DNA of 64,000 nt from assembly GCA_028284775.1 (NCBI GenBank), contig JANQRB010000153.1:1-64000 (forward strand), in the 5' to 3' direction. Of the stretch, positions 18,606 to 29,235 are shown piece after piece. Under the pieces are notes generated by a model, which was given only the letters and a program-made list of their open reading frames with translations, was not told the origin of the DNA and made no database searches. The position numbers and the translations under genes were made by a program. The stretch is from Candidatus Kapaibacterium sp. Its GTDB lineage: Bacteria; Bacteroidota; Ignavibacteria; Kapaibacteriales; UBA7675. Position 1 is the first letter of the stretch, and each line of letters starts with the position of its first letter.

Positions 18606-19769
18606 TCAGCGCGTCGGATCCCAGACAAAATCACCGTAGGTATTGATGTAGCCGAGGTCTTTGCCATCGCGCACCTGTGCGATGCCGTTGCGAAACTTGT
18701 GAGCATGACTGAAGCGCGTTGAAATGACAAGCAGTCCTTTCGTGTTGACGAAACCCCATTCATAATCCAGGCGCACGGGCGCCAGACCTTCGGAAAAGGA
18801 GCCGGCATCCGCATAAATGGGATCGATAACGACGCGGCCTTCGCGATCGATAAAACCAAAGCCGGCGTTAATGCCGACACGAGCGAGGCCCTCGGCGAAC
18901 TGACCGGCATTGCGGTAACGGTTGGGGATGACCAGCTCTCCCGAGCGGTCGATATAGCCGTAAAGGCTGTCGACCATCACTCGCGCCAGGCCTTCGGTGA
19001 AAGGAAAAGCATGATCGAAACGCGGTTCGATGACCCAGGCGCCGCTGCGGTCGATATAACCGAAGCGACGGCCGTCTTCACTGGCGGGTGCCAGATCGCC
19101 GGCGAAATTGTAGGCCACCCGAAAGCGCGGCGCTATCTTCCATACCGTCGGGTTTAAGGGAGCGACGCTTTCAAAACTGACCTGGCGGCTGCGTTGGGCG
19201 TCGGGGCCGAAATTGCGGTGCAGGTAGCCGAACAATTCACCTTCACGCGCAAGGGCCAGGCCTTCGACAAAGCGACCGCACCATTCGAATTTGGGGCCGA
19301 CAACGACTGCGCCCTCCCGGTCGAGATAGCCGAAGAAATTGCGTTTTTCGATTGTCTTTTCGCCGACGGTAGCCTCGAAGGCGGCGAGGCCTTCGGAAAA
19401 GTCGCCGACCCATTCATAGTCGGCCTGGAAGACAAGCTGACCCTGGCGATCGATGTAACCCAGATCGTAGCCGGTAGTGAAGACAAACCACACGCGTGGT
19501 ATCAGGACCCTGGCCAGGCCGTCGCTGTAGTAGCTGCTGGCGCTGAGCTCGCTGAAGGTAAGGCTGTGGCTCGCACTGACGGGCATTCTGATTTTTTCGG
19601 TTTCCGCCAGATAGGCGGGCTCGACCTGAAGACGTCCTTCGCTATCGATAAAACCCAGCTTGTCATTGTCAAGAACCGGATGCAGCGCGAGAGCTTCATC
19701 GGAATTGCCATGCGCTCCACTGCTGCAGACGAGAAAGATGCCGAGTATCCACCAGACGAGGTTTTTCAT
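18606..19769 (-). CDS. WG-repeat secreted protein
   Basis: 387 aa. Signal peptide at residues 1-22 (MKNLVWWILGIFLVCSSGAHG). The rest is a series of about eight WG-type repeats with the pattern FGYIDRSGAWVIEPRFDHA..F.EGLARV, 28-45 residues apart. The WG repeat is a beta-rich module common in bacterial envelope proteins; no enzymatic function is known. Convergent with citrate synthase (30 bp between stops), so it does not belong to that transcription unit. The upstream 450 bp contains the export-operon promoter in the opposite direction. Confidence 0.92.
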   Translation of the reverse strand: MKNLVWWILGIFLVCSSGAHGNSDEALALHPVLDNDKLGFIDSEGRLQVEPAYLAETEKIRMPVSASHSLTFSELSASSYYSDGLARVLIPRVWFVFTTGYDLGYIDRQGQLVFQADYEWVGDFSEGLAAFEATVGEKTIEKRNFFGYLDREGAVVVGPKFEWCGRFVEGLALAREGELFGYLHRNFGPDAQRSRQVSFESVAPLNPTVWKIAPRFRVAYNFAGDLAPASEDGRRFGYIDRSGAWVIEPRFDHAFPFTEGLARVMVDSLYGYIDRSGELVIPNRYRNAGQFAEGLARVGINAGFGFIDREGRVVIDPIYADAGSFSEGLAPVRLDYEWGFVNTKGLLVISTRFSHAHKFRNGIAQVRDGKDLGYINTYGDFVWDPTR

Positions 19770-20017
19770 TCTACTATCTCACCATTGCGTTGTACTTGCT
19801 GACCGAAAGGCAAAAAGTTAACAGGTGACTCGCGCGAGTCCTTGCTCTGTACGAGATTCGCGCCGAATTTACAAAGTGTCGCGTTCAGGCTCAAGTGCTT
19901 CATGACTCCCTGAGAGGACGACAGGCCATTGACCGACGCAGGCGACATTCAGTTACACGATTGGCGCGCGCAGGGTTCCCGACCGGGACTGAGCGGCGGA
20001 CAGATCCGCTTCAAAAC

Positions 20018-20033
20018 TGTTCGATATCGTACA
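20018..20033. promoter_or_regulatory. Palindrome copy, candidate operator C (enhancer of export operon)
   Basis: TGTTCGATATCGTACA, one arm mismatch from a perfect TGTACG-N4-CGTACA palindrome, followed by CCGGCTGT as at operator A (TCGGCTGT). It lies about 165 bp upstream of the -24/-12 element, a normal distance for an NtrC-type activator site. Confidence 0.6.
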
Positions 20034-20181
20034 CCGGCTGTATCCGGCACGAACACCGGGATTCCCCCCTCGATGCGATAAGCCAGCTCTCCTGCATTCC
20101 GATTATTCGCTCCAAAGAATGGTCACTACAGCTCCGAAGCAATGCTCATCAATTGACGGCGGATCAAACACGCCGCTCTTT

Positions 20182-20198
20182 TTGGCATACTTTTCGCG
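20182..20198 (+). promoter_or_regulatory. Candidate sigma-54 (-24/-12) promoter
   Basis: TTGGCATACTTTTCGCG matches the sigma-54 consensus TTGGCACGNNNNTTGCA at most fixed positions and has the obligatory GG (20184-20185), 10 bases, GC (20196-20197) arrangement. Transcription would start near 20208, just before the HlyD gene. The nearest sigma-54 activator gene is 4 kb to the left. Confidence 0.6.
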
Positions 20199-20221
20199 GC
20201 CCATCTGCGAGAACATACACA

Positions 20222-21499
20222 ATGGGTTTGCGAATGAGTGGAATGGACAAAATTGTCAAGAAGAAAACATGGACGGCCGGTCGGCTGACAGCGCTTGGTC
20301 TGGGGATCGTTTTCGTGAGCCTCGTCCTTTACAAGTTGTTGTGGGGCGACTTCAGCACTAAGCTCAACGTCGAAAGCGCGCGTATCAGCACAGCCAAAGT
20401 TATTCGCGATGATTTCCAGGAATTTATCCCGATTACCGGCAACGTTCTGCCGATCGAAACGGTTTTCCTCGATGCCGTGGAAGGCGGCGTGGTGGAACGG
20501 ATCTACGCCGAGGAAGGTCAGAATGTTGAAGCCGGCGACACGCTGCTGCGTCTGGGCAACACCGGTCTGCTTCTGAGTATCCTCCAGCAGGAAACCCAGC
20601 TCTTCGAGCAGGTCAATAACCTGCGCAATACCAAGCTGGCCATGGAAGAAAAGCGCATCAGCCTGGAAGAACAACTGCTGGAAATCGACTATCAACTGCA
20701 GGAGCAGCGCGACCTGTTCGACCGCAATCAGCAGCTCGCCGACCACAAGGTCATTGCCGAGGAAGAATTCGAAAGGATCCGTTACCGCCTCGATTATCTG
20801 ACGCGGCGCAAACACCTGGCCGTGCAGTCTTATCGGCAGGACTCGATCTTTCGCACCCAGCAGATACGCCAGCTGGAGGGTTCGCTGAGCCGGATGGAAG
20901 CGACGATGGAGGTGGTGCAGCAGCGACTGGAAGATCTTGTCGTGCGCGCGCCGATAGCCGGCCAGTTGACCTCGCTGACGATGGAAATCGGCGAGTTGAA
21001 AACACAGGGGCAGCGCCTCGGTCAGATCGACAAACTCGACCGTTATAAAGTACGCGCTTCGATTGACGAGCACTATATCCGGCGCGTCTTTCCCGGCCAG
21101 GAAGGCGAGTTCGAACTTTCCGGCGACTCCTTCCGCCTGGTCGTTCACAAAGTGTACCCCGAGGTTCTCAACGGCAGCTTCGAAGTCGATCTGATGTTCA
21201 GCGATCTGGTTCCCGAGGACATTCGGCGAGGACAGACTTTTCACATCAAGCTGGCCCTCGGTCGGCTGGTGGAGGCGCTGCTCATTCCCCGCGGCGGCTT
21301 TTTTCAACAAACCGGCGGCAAATGGATCTTTGTGCTGCAGGCCGGCGGCGAAGTCGCGGTGAAACGCCCGATCCGCCTGGGGCGCCAGAATACGCAGCAC
21401 TACGAAGTACTGGAAGGACTTGAGCCCGGTGAAACCGTCATCGTCTCGTCCTATGAAAACTATGGCGACATCGACAAACTGGTTCTTAAACAACAATAA
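20222..21499 (+). CDS. HlyD/RND-type periplasmic adaptor protein
   Basis: 425 aa from ATG 20222 (GAGAA upstream); ATG 20234 and 20243 are alternatives. One N-terminal membrane helix (LTALGLGIVFVSLVLYKLL), a lipoyl/barrel-sandwich half motif (VEGGVVERIYAEEGQNVEAGDTLLRL), a long coiled-coil hairpin (about 100-225, rich in Glu/Gln/Leu), the second lipoyl half (DLVVRAPIAGQLTSL), and beta-barrel and membrane-proximal domains to the end (LEGLEPGETVIVSSYENYGDI). Such adaptors join an inner-membrane MacB-type ABC transporter to an outer-membrane channel; no TolC gene is in the window. First gene of the export operon, 26 bp before the ATPase. Confidence 0.93.
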   Translation: MGLRMSGMDKIVKKKTWTAGRLTALGLGIVFVSLVLYKLLWGDFSTKLNVESARISTAKVIRDDFQEFIPITGNVLPIETVFLDAVEGGVVERIYAEEGQNVEAGDTLLRLGNTGLLLSILQQETQLFEQVNNLRNTKLAMEEKRISLEEQLLEIDYQLQEQRDLFDRNQQLADHKVIAEEEFERIRYRLDYLTRRKHLAVQSYRQDSIFRTQQIRQLEGSLSRMEATMEVVQQRLEDLVVRAPIAGQLTSLTMEIGELKTQGQRLGQIDKLDRYKVRASIDEHYIRRVFPGQEGEFELSGDSFRLVVHKVYPEVLNGSFEVDLMFSDLVPEDIRRGQTFHIKLALGRLVEALLIPRGGFFQQTGGKWIFVLQAGGEVAVKRPIRLGRQNTQHYEVLEGLEPGETVIVSSYENYGDIDKLVLKQQ

Positions 21500-21525
21500 T
21501 CAATGCGGATACAGGAACGCTTCTC

Positions 21526-22207
<682 letters not shown>

Positions 22208-22215
<8 letters not shown>

Positions 22216-24619
22216 GAATTATCTCAAGTCGGCGCTGCGCAACCTGCTTCGTTTTAAGATTTATTCGGTGATCAACATTCTCGGGCTGGCAATCGGGATG
22301 GCCTGCGCAATCCTGCTGATGCTCTATATCGATGGTGAAACGAGCTATGACTCGCACTATGCGAACGCCGACAGAACCTATCGCATTACAAACGAGATTA
22401 CGATTTCCGGCAAAGTCGATCGCGCAGCGCTGGTGCCCTTTCCGGTGGCCAAGACCTTGCTGAAGGACTTTCCCGAAGTGGAGCAGGCGGGACGCTTCAT
22501 GAAACAGGCCGACCGCGCCTCGGTGAAACATGAAGACCAGCAATACATCATTGAACAGAGTTTCTTCGCCGACTCCACCATTCTGGATCTGTTCAACTAT
22601 GATTTTGTGTTCGGCGACTCCAGGACGGCGCTGCAGGAGCCCAATTCCATTGTCATTACCGCCAGCGTTGCCGACAAAATATTCGGTTCGGACGATCCGA
22701 TCGGCAAATTGCTGATGTTCGACAATGCAAGCCCCGGTCAAGTCACGGGCGTGGTGCGCGATCATCCCGACAACACGCACCTGAAGTGGAACTCGCTGGT
22801 TTCGATGTCGACCCTGGACACCATCATTTCCAAGCGCTCCCGGGAGAACTGGCTGGCTGTTACCAACTACACCTACTTCAGGCTGCGCGACGGCGCCGAT
22901 CCCGATCAACTGCGCAGCAAGCTACCCGATCTTTACACGAATTACATCGAGGAAATCGCGCGTCAGTTCAACACCGATTGGCAATTCGAGATCATGCCGA
23001 TCAATGATATCCATCTCAACTCGGATTTTGTCTGGGAGCCATCGCCGGTCGGCAATGTGATGAATGTTTACATATTCCTGGCCGTCGCCGTTTTCATCCT
23101 GCTGATCGCCAGCATCAATTACATGAACCTGGCAACGGCGCGTTCCGCCGGTCGCGCCCGCGAAATCGGCATCCGCAAAGTTCTCGGCGCCGTCCGCGGA
23201 CAACTCATGAAACAATTTCTGCTCGAATCGCTGTTTGTGACGGCCGTGGCGCTGGTGCTGGCCTTTATGCTGGCCGAGGCGGCATTGCCGCTGTTTAACC
23301 ATCTGGCGGACAAAGCCTATGTGATCGAGTATACCTCCGATCCCGAATTTATGCTGAGTGTTCTCGGCATGGCGCTGCTCGTGGGCCTGCTGGCCGGCAT
23401 TTATCCCGCGCTCTTTTTGTCGTCCTTTCGACCCATCGCCGTGCTGAAAGGCATCCTGGCGCAGCGCTCGGGCGGCTCGCTCCTTCGCAAAGGGCTGGTG
23501 ATCCTGCAGTTTACCATTTCGATCGCAATGATCATCGGTGCGATAATTGTTAACAGTCAATTAAATTATCTTAAACAGAAAGAGCTCGGTTTCAAGGCGG
23601 ATCAACTGCTGGTCGTAGAGATTCCGTCCGATACGACGCTGCGCAATCAGATGGATGCGGTCCACAGCACCATGCGCAGCCACAACGGTATTCTGAACAC
23701 GTCCGTCAGTACCAGTATTCCGGGGCGCGACCCCATTAAACAGCTGTGCAAAATCGAGAAAGACAGCAACCTGATCGAATCGGTAATGAATCTCTTTTTC
23801 GTGGATTACGATTATCTCGACGTTATGGGCCTGGAGCTGGCGCAGGGACGCAATTTCGATCGCGAGATCAGAACTGACTCGCGGGAGTCTTTCCTCGTGA
23901 ACGAGGCCCTGGTGCGCCACTACGGCTGGGACGAAGCGCTCGGCAAGCGAATTCAGTGGGGTCTGGATGTGGACGGCAGCGCCGCCCGCGATGGTAAAGT
24001 AATCGGCGTCGTGAAAGATTTCAATGTTCTTTCGCTGCACAATCCCGTGGAGCCGCTTGCCATAATCCTGCGCCCATTTCCTACCGGCTATTTTTTCGTT
24101 CGCATCGAAACGGATGATATCCAGGCCGCAGTGGGACATGTGGAAGACACATGGAAGCAATTCGACCAGGGACGGCCACCGGATTACTTCTTTATGGATG
24201 AATATTTTAACCGTCAATACCAGGCCGAAGAGCAGCGGGCGACGATATTTCTCTCATTTACGATATTGACGATTCTCATCGCCTGTCTGGGTCTATTCGG
24301 TCTGTCGTCCTTTACCTCCGAGCAGCGAACCAAAGAGATCGGCATTCGCAAGGTGATCGGCGCTTCCATCGGCGACATCGTGTTGTTGCTCTCACGCGAC
24401 TTTCTGCGACTGGTTCTGATCGCCATCGGTCCCGCCTGGCTGCTGGCCTACTTCTATATGAATACCTGGCTGCAGAATTTCGCCTATCGCGTGGACGTCA
24501 ACGCGCTGCCCTTTGTGGTGGCCGGCATCATCGCTGTTGCAATAGCTCTGACGACCGTTGCCTATCAGGCGGTCAAAGCAGCCGTCGCAAACCCGGTCGA
24601 GTCGTTGAAATATGAGTGA
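22208..24619 (+). CDS. ABC transporter permease, double FtsX/MacB type
   Basis: 803 aa with a duplicated architecture. First half: membrane helix (SVINILGLAIGMACAILLML), MacB-like periplasmic domain (about 45-280), then three helices of an FtsX domain including the motif ATARSAGRAREIGIRKVLGA. Second half: helix GLVILQFTISIAMIIGAIIV (about 425), a second periplasmic domain (about 450-670), and a second FtsX domain with SSFTSEQRTKEIGIRKVIGA. It ends NPVESLKYE, as usual. It probably forms the inner-membrane part of a tripartite exporter with the ATPase and HlyD protein. Paralogous to the permease at 26689. Confidence 0.95.
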
Positions 24620-24773
24620 GGTTCGTCCATGGCTCCGCTGATGGACTCGTCGAGCAAGTGGAATGAAAAATTTTCGTCATTTTTTTGAATCCTTAAGCCC
24701 ATATCGGAGTATGCAGGCGTATTTGTAGCGTAGACTGCGACTGTACCATATCCCAATTCCGAAAGAGGCCATT

Positions 24774-26573
24774 ATGGATTCCCTCCCTTGTTCCCGGCTG
24801 TCGACCTTCCGCACGATCATCCGCGGCAAGTATCTGAGCGCCGTACTTTTAGTAGCCTTTGTGGCGGGCAGCGGGATGCTGGAGGCGCAGAATGTGCTGG
24901 TTGAATTCAACGGCATCGACCAGCGCCGTATCAAGGCTCGCGCCTTTACCACCGACGCCGATCAGACGATGGTCATTGAAGCGACAGGCGCTCCGATTCA
25001 AAAGAGTTTCATGAAAAAGATCGGTGAAGCGATTATCAAGCGTGACTATTCCGTGACCCTCTCGGCCTGGATCCTCAACTCGGATACCCGCGAGCTGGTC
25101 TGGGAACTTGAAAACGGGACGGTCAAAGTACTGGAAGATGAAAACACGGTAGTGTTGCGCGATGAAATTGCGCTGGGCGCCGGAAAATTCGAAGTGTATG
25201 TTTATCCTCGCTACTTCACCAAAAATGTCTCGGTCATGGGGATTTTCGATTACGACTCCCATGAAGACGTGGCCGATTTCGCCGATGAAGTCAGCGATTT
25301 CTTTCGCGATATCAAAATCGAACTGCGCGGCAATGGCACGCTCCTCAGTCCCGACGTAGTCAATACGATCCATAAATCGCTGATCGCCAATGCCATTGTG
25401 GCTATTGAAGGCGATCAGCCGAATCAACTCGAACGGCGCGGCTTTACGCTTGCCGAGGATATGGAGCTGCGTGTGTACTCGATCGGCGAGCTGTATCATA
25501 AAGATGAATTCGACTACGGCTGGATCCAGAATGCCGAGACCGGCGTAAAAGTTTGGGATATGAGCCATCAGAATTCCCGCCATGCCGGCGGCGCAGCCAA
25601 GAATCGGATGGTAGACGATATAATCTCTCTGCCCAAAGGTTCGTATGTAGCGCACTTTGCCAGTGACGACTCGCATTACAAACGCAGCTGGAACGCCACG
25701 CCCCCGCATGATCCTCTTTTTTGGGGTCTGGCCGTCTTTGCGGCCAACCCGGCGCAGCGTTCATTGGCCAGCACTTTCAACTACAAGGACATGTGGTCGC
25801 AAAATGTCATTGTCGACCTGAGCAGGTTGCGGGACGACAGCTTCGAGGAAAAAGGCTTCACGCTCAAAAAGCCTATGCAGGTCCGCATCTTTGCTCTCGG
25901 CGAAGGACTCTGGGGTCATCTGGCGGATTACGGCTGGCTCGTGAACTCGCGGACCGGCGAACGTGTATGGGAAATGAAGTACAGCCGGACGGAACACGCC
26001 GGTGGCAATGACAAGAACCGGATGGTGCAGAAAACGATCGATTTGCCCGCCGGCAGCTATATGGCCTACTTCGTTACCGACGATTCGCATGCCTACGACG
26101 ACTGGAATGCCGCGCAGCCCTTCGAGCCGGAGCGCTGGGGCCTGACAATCATTGGCGGCGAAAATTATGACGCCGGCGCCGTAAAAGACTACAACCCCGA
26201 GGAAGATCGCTCGGTGCTGGCTCAGCTGATTCGCGTCACGGACGACGGCCACTTTGAAAAACGCTTCACACTCGATCAGGCGCGTGAGGTGCATATCTAT
26301 GCGCTGGGCGAGGGTTTTAACGGCGATATGTACGACTATGCCTGGATTGAAGAGGTCGGCTCCGGTACCGTGGTTTGGGAGATGACCTACCGCATGACCC
26401 GGCACGCCGGCGGCGCCCGCAAGAATCGTTCTTATAGCGGCAGCATCATGCTCAAAGCCGGCCAGTATGAAGTGTTTTACAAATCCGATGATTCACACTC
26501 CTTTTCCGATTGGAACGATGCACCGCCCTTTGATCCCGCACACTGGGGCATTACGGTCTCGCAGTTGAAGTAA
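24774..26573 (+). CDS. Secreted protein with three copies of an unrecognised ~105-residue repeat
   Basis: 599 aa; AGAGG before ATG 24774 supports the start. Signal peptide to about residue 39 (GSGMLEAQ). Residues 40-150 look like a degenerate copy of the repeat, 150-215 are partly helical, then three clear copies follow at about 220-325, 357-462 and 492-599. The shared pattern is GFTL....VRIYALGEG....DYGWI....TG..VWEM...T.HAGG..KNR, then LPAGSY.A.F..DDSH...DWN...PF.P..WG. HAGG, KNR, DDSH and WN are invariant or nearly so and could form a ligand or metal site. I do not recognise the family. It lies between two permeases of the same exporter operon, so it is likely a periplasmic or surface partner or cargo. 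Confidence 0.88.
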   Translation: MDSLPCSRLSTFRTIIRGKYLSAVLLVAFVAGSGMLEAQNVLVEFNGIDQRRIKARAFTTDADQTMVIEATGAPIQKSFMKKIGEAIIKRDYSVTLSAWILNSDTRELVWELENGTVKVLEDENTVVLRDEIALGAGKFEVYVYPRYFTKNVSVMGIFDYDSHEDVADFADEVSDFFRDIKIELRGNGTLLSPDVVNTIHKSLIANAIVAIEGDQPNQLERRGFTLAEDMELRVYSIGELYHKDEFDYGWIQNAETGVKVWDMSHQNSRHAGGAAKNRMVDDIISLPKGSYVAHFASDDSHYKRSWNATPPHDPLFWGLAVFAANPAQRSLASTFNYKDMWSQNVIVDLSRLRDDSFEEKGFTLKKPMQVRIFALGEGLWGHLADYGWLVNSRTGERVWEMKYSRTEHAGGNDKNRMVQKTIDLPAGSYMAYFVTDDSHAYDDWNAAQPFEPERWGLTIIGGENYDAGAVKDYNPEEDRSVLAQLIRVTDDGHFEKRFTLDQAREVHIYALGEGFNGDMYDYAWIEEVGSGTVVWEMTYRMTRHAGGARKNRSYSGSIMLKAGQYEVFYKSDDSHSFSDWNDAPPFDPAHWGITVSQLK

Positions 26574-26688
26574 ACAGCATGCGACCGTGATTGCGAGGAT
26601 GGGCCGAGCACGGGAGTGTGTATTGGTCGCGTTGTACGCAATCAGCGGATCGAAGCCAAAACTTCAATATCAGAATGGGGCAGGAGTT

Positions 26689-29082
26689 TTGTTCAGCAAC
26701 TACCTTCTTGTAGCGCTTCGCAATTTCGCGCGTAATAAAGTATTTTCATCGATCAACGTGATTGGGCTGAGCGTCGGACTCTGTTCCTGTCTGTTGATCG
26801 TGTTGTTTATTAACGATGAGCTCAGCTACGATCGGCAGAACGAGCACGCCGAATCGATCTACCGACTTGAAAGCAGGTACGTAGCCGACGGGCAGGAGCG
26901 GCGTTGGGCAGCAGTACAGTCGGCGATGCTGCCCTATGTGCAGGAGCAATCGCCTGAAGTAGTCGCCGGCGTTCGCATTCAACGCAATCTCAACCCCGTC
27001 ATCCTGCGCTATGAAGATCAGAGTTTCACCGAAACGGGGCTGGTCTTTGCCGATTCCAGCATCTTCGATGTCTTCACTCTCCCCCTGATTCACGGCGATC
27101 CGGCCACAGCGCTTAACGATCCCGCGGCATTGGTTGTCGACGAGACGACGGCTCGTAAGTTTTTCGGCGGCGTCGATGTGCTTGGCAAAACGCTGACCTC
27201 CGTCAACGGCGCGTCCTTCAAAATTACCGGCGTGATGCGGGACCTGCCCCGCCAGTCGCATTTTCACTTCACATGCCTCGGTTCAACGCAACTGCTGCCG
27301 GAAGGATGGATCAACTGGTCGATCAGCGACTACTACACTTATATTCGCTTGCAGGCGCCCGAGCAGGTTACGGCCATCGAGGAACGCATCCCGGCGCTGG
27401 TCGAAGGATTGTTTGAAGGTCAGGCCAACAGAAGTGAATACAGTATCAGGCTGCGGCCTCTTCTGGACATTCACCTGTACAGCCATATCGAGAAAGAATT
27501 CCGTCCGAACGGCAATGTGGCCTATATCTATATTCTGGGCGTGATCGCCGCTTTTCTGTTAATCATCGCCTGCTTCAACTATATGAATCTCTCCACGGCC
27601 CGGGCGGTGCGGCGCGCCCGCGAGGTAGGCATACGCAAGGTGATGGGCGCACGCCGTACGCAGCTCATCCAGCAGTTTCTCGGTGAGTCGCTGCTGCTTG
27701 CTCTCATGGCCGCGCTGCTGGCTCTGCTGATCCTGAGCCTTGTGTTGCCGGAGTTTAACGAACTGGCCGGTACGAGCTTCAGCTTTGCCGATATGCTGCA
27801 GATCGAGCAATTGGCTCTTCTGTTCGGCATTGCGCTCGGGACGGGATTGCTGGCGGGCAGTTATCCGGCGTTTTTTCTTTCGGTGTTCAGGCCTGCGGCC
27901 GTGTTAAAGGGTTCTTCAGTTAGACTTAACAACAGTTCACGATTTTCACTGCTTTTGCGTCGTTCGCTGGTCGTCGGACAATTCGTCATCTCGATCGTGT
28001 TGATTATCGGCACGGCGGTGTTGCTGCGACAGCTTAATTTCATGCAAAGCAAAAACCTGGGATACAATAAGGAACAGGTTCTCGTCTTGCCTCTGTCATC
28101 CATCGAGAGTCGGCAAAAGCTGCCGCTGCTGAAGGAGCGACTGTTGCAGCACAGCGCCGTGAATGCAGCCACGGCATCCTTTGAAGTGCCGGGCAAGCGC
28201 CTGCCCTACCTTGGCGGACGCTTCGAAGGACAGTCCGAAGAGACTTCTATCTCATGGCGGACGCTTGCCGTCGATGCGGACTTCCTCCCGGCGATGGGCC
28301 TGCAGCTCGTCGCCGGACGAAACTTCGACGCTGCCGTCGGCAGCGATTCGAGCGCCGCCTTTATCGTTAACGAAGCTTTCGCGCGCGCTGTCGGCTGGGA
28401 GGAGCCGCTCGGCAAAAGCTACGAATACGACTTTCGCCTCGACAGCCCGAAATCAGGCAGTGTCATCGGCGTGGTGAAGGATTTCCATTATGCCTCGCTG
28501 CATCAGGCGGTTGAACCGCTGGTAATGCATATCTGGCCGGCCCATTATCGCGTGCTCTCGCTGCGCCTGGCAAGAGGCGATATTCAATCGACTCTGGCGC
28601 AGCTCGATGACATCTGGCAGGACTTGCTGCCCGGCCTTCCCTTCGAGCACTTCTTTCTCGACGAGACCTATGAGCGCCTCTACCAGAAAGAACGCAGCCT
28701 GGGCCAGATCTTCAGTGTTTTCACTTTGTTGGCGATCGGCATCGCCTGTCTGGGCCTGTTCGGACTCTCGGCCTTTGCGGCCGAACAACGGACCCGTGAA
28801 ATCGGCATCCGCAAAATTCTCGGCGCCAGCACCGGTAGCCTCTCCTATTTGCTATCCAGGGAATTCATCATCCTCGTGGTCGTCGCCAACCTACTGGCCT
28901 GGCCGATCGCCTGGTACGGCGCCGACGCCTGGCTGCAAAACTTCGCCTATCGCAGCGCGATCGACTGGTATCTCTTTCCGCTCGCAGCCTTTGGCGCGCT
29001 GCTGATCGCGCTGGCGACGGTCAGTGTCCGGGCAATAAAGATAGCCATGGCGAATCCTGTTAAAGCTTTGCGGCACGAGTAA
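26689..29082 (+). CDS. ABC transporter permease, double FtsX/MacB type (second)
   Basis: 797 aa from TTG 26689, chosen because the protein then starts (M)FSNYLLVALRNFARNKVFSSIN and aligns residue for residue with the first permease; the frame is open to GTG 26587 but the 34 extra residues are unlike the family. The same duplicated plan: helix, periplasmic domain, FtsX motif STARAVRRAREVGIRKVMGA, helix, second periplasmic domain, second FtsX motif SAFAAEQRTREIGIRKILGA, end ANPVKALRHE. It has no ATPase of its own nearby, so it probably uses the one at 21526, alone or as a heterodimer with the first permease. Confidence 0.93.
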   Translation: MFSNYLLVALRNFARNKVFSSINVIGLSVGLCSCLLIVLFINDELSYDRQNEHAESIYRLESRYVADGQERRWAAVQSAMLPYVQEQSPEVVAGVRIQRNLNPVILRYEDQSFTETGLVFADSSIFDVFTLPLIHGDPATALNDPAALVVDETTARKFFGGVDVLGKTLTSVNGASFKITGVMRDLPRQSHFHFTCLGSTQLLPEGWINWSISDYYTYIRLQAPEQVTAIEERIPALVEGLFEGQANRSEYSIRLRPLLDIHLYSHIEKEFRPNGNVAYIYILGVIAAFLLIIACFNYMNLSTARAVRRAREVGIRKVMGARRTQLIQQFLGESLLLALMAALLALLILSLVLPEFNELAGTSFSFADMLQIEQLALLFGIALGTGLLAGSYPAFFLSVFRPAAVLKGSSVRLNNSSRFSLLLRRSLVVGQFVISIVLIIGTAVLLRQLNFMQSKNLGYNKEQVLVLPLSSIESRQKLPLLKERLLQHSAVNAATASFEVPGKRLPYLGGRFEGQSEETSISWRTLAVDADFLPAMGLQLVAGRNFDAAVGSDSSAAFIVNEAFARAVGWEEPLGKSYEYDFRLDSPKSGSVIGVVKDFHYASLHQAVEPLVMHIWPAHYRVLSLRLARGDIQSTLAQLDDIWQDLLPGLPFEHFFLDETYERLYQKERSLGQIFSVFTLLAIGIACLGLFGLSAFAAEQRTREIGIRKILGASTGSLSYLLSREFIILVVVANLLAWPIAWYGADAWLQNFAYRSAIDWYLFPLAAFGALLIALATVSVRAIKIAMANPVKALRHE

Positions 29083-29235
29083 CGCCCGGGGCACAAAAAG
29101 TGAGTTAATTTTCCACGCCTTTCATCGATTACCGCGCTTGCCCGCCCATCGGAGCGCTTGCAAGGTAGTAGTGAAAAATCCGCCAATTGAACTTAAACAT
29201 CCGAATGGACGACTAGCGCCGTCTGCATGCTGAAC

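Larger units (their letters stand above)
19770..20221. other. Divergent intergenic region with regulatory sites
   Basis: The open frame that runs through this stretch on the plus strand is only an in-frame extension of the HlyD gene; its residues are Arg/Ser-rich and unlike the family. The region holds operator C and the sigma-54-like promoter described separately. Confidence 0.6.

Noticed and set aside
19895-20221. Long N-terminal extension of the HlyD protein
   Set aside because: The extension is Arg/Ser-rich, is absent from the family, and covers the sigma-54-like promoter and operator C.
20126-21496. 456-residue open frame antisense to the HlyD gene
   Set aside because: Mirror image of a gene with strong codon bias; no recognisable fold, while the plus-strand frame is a textbook adaptor protein.
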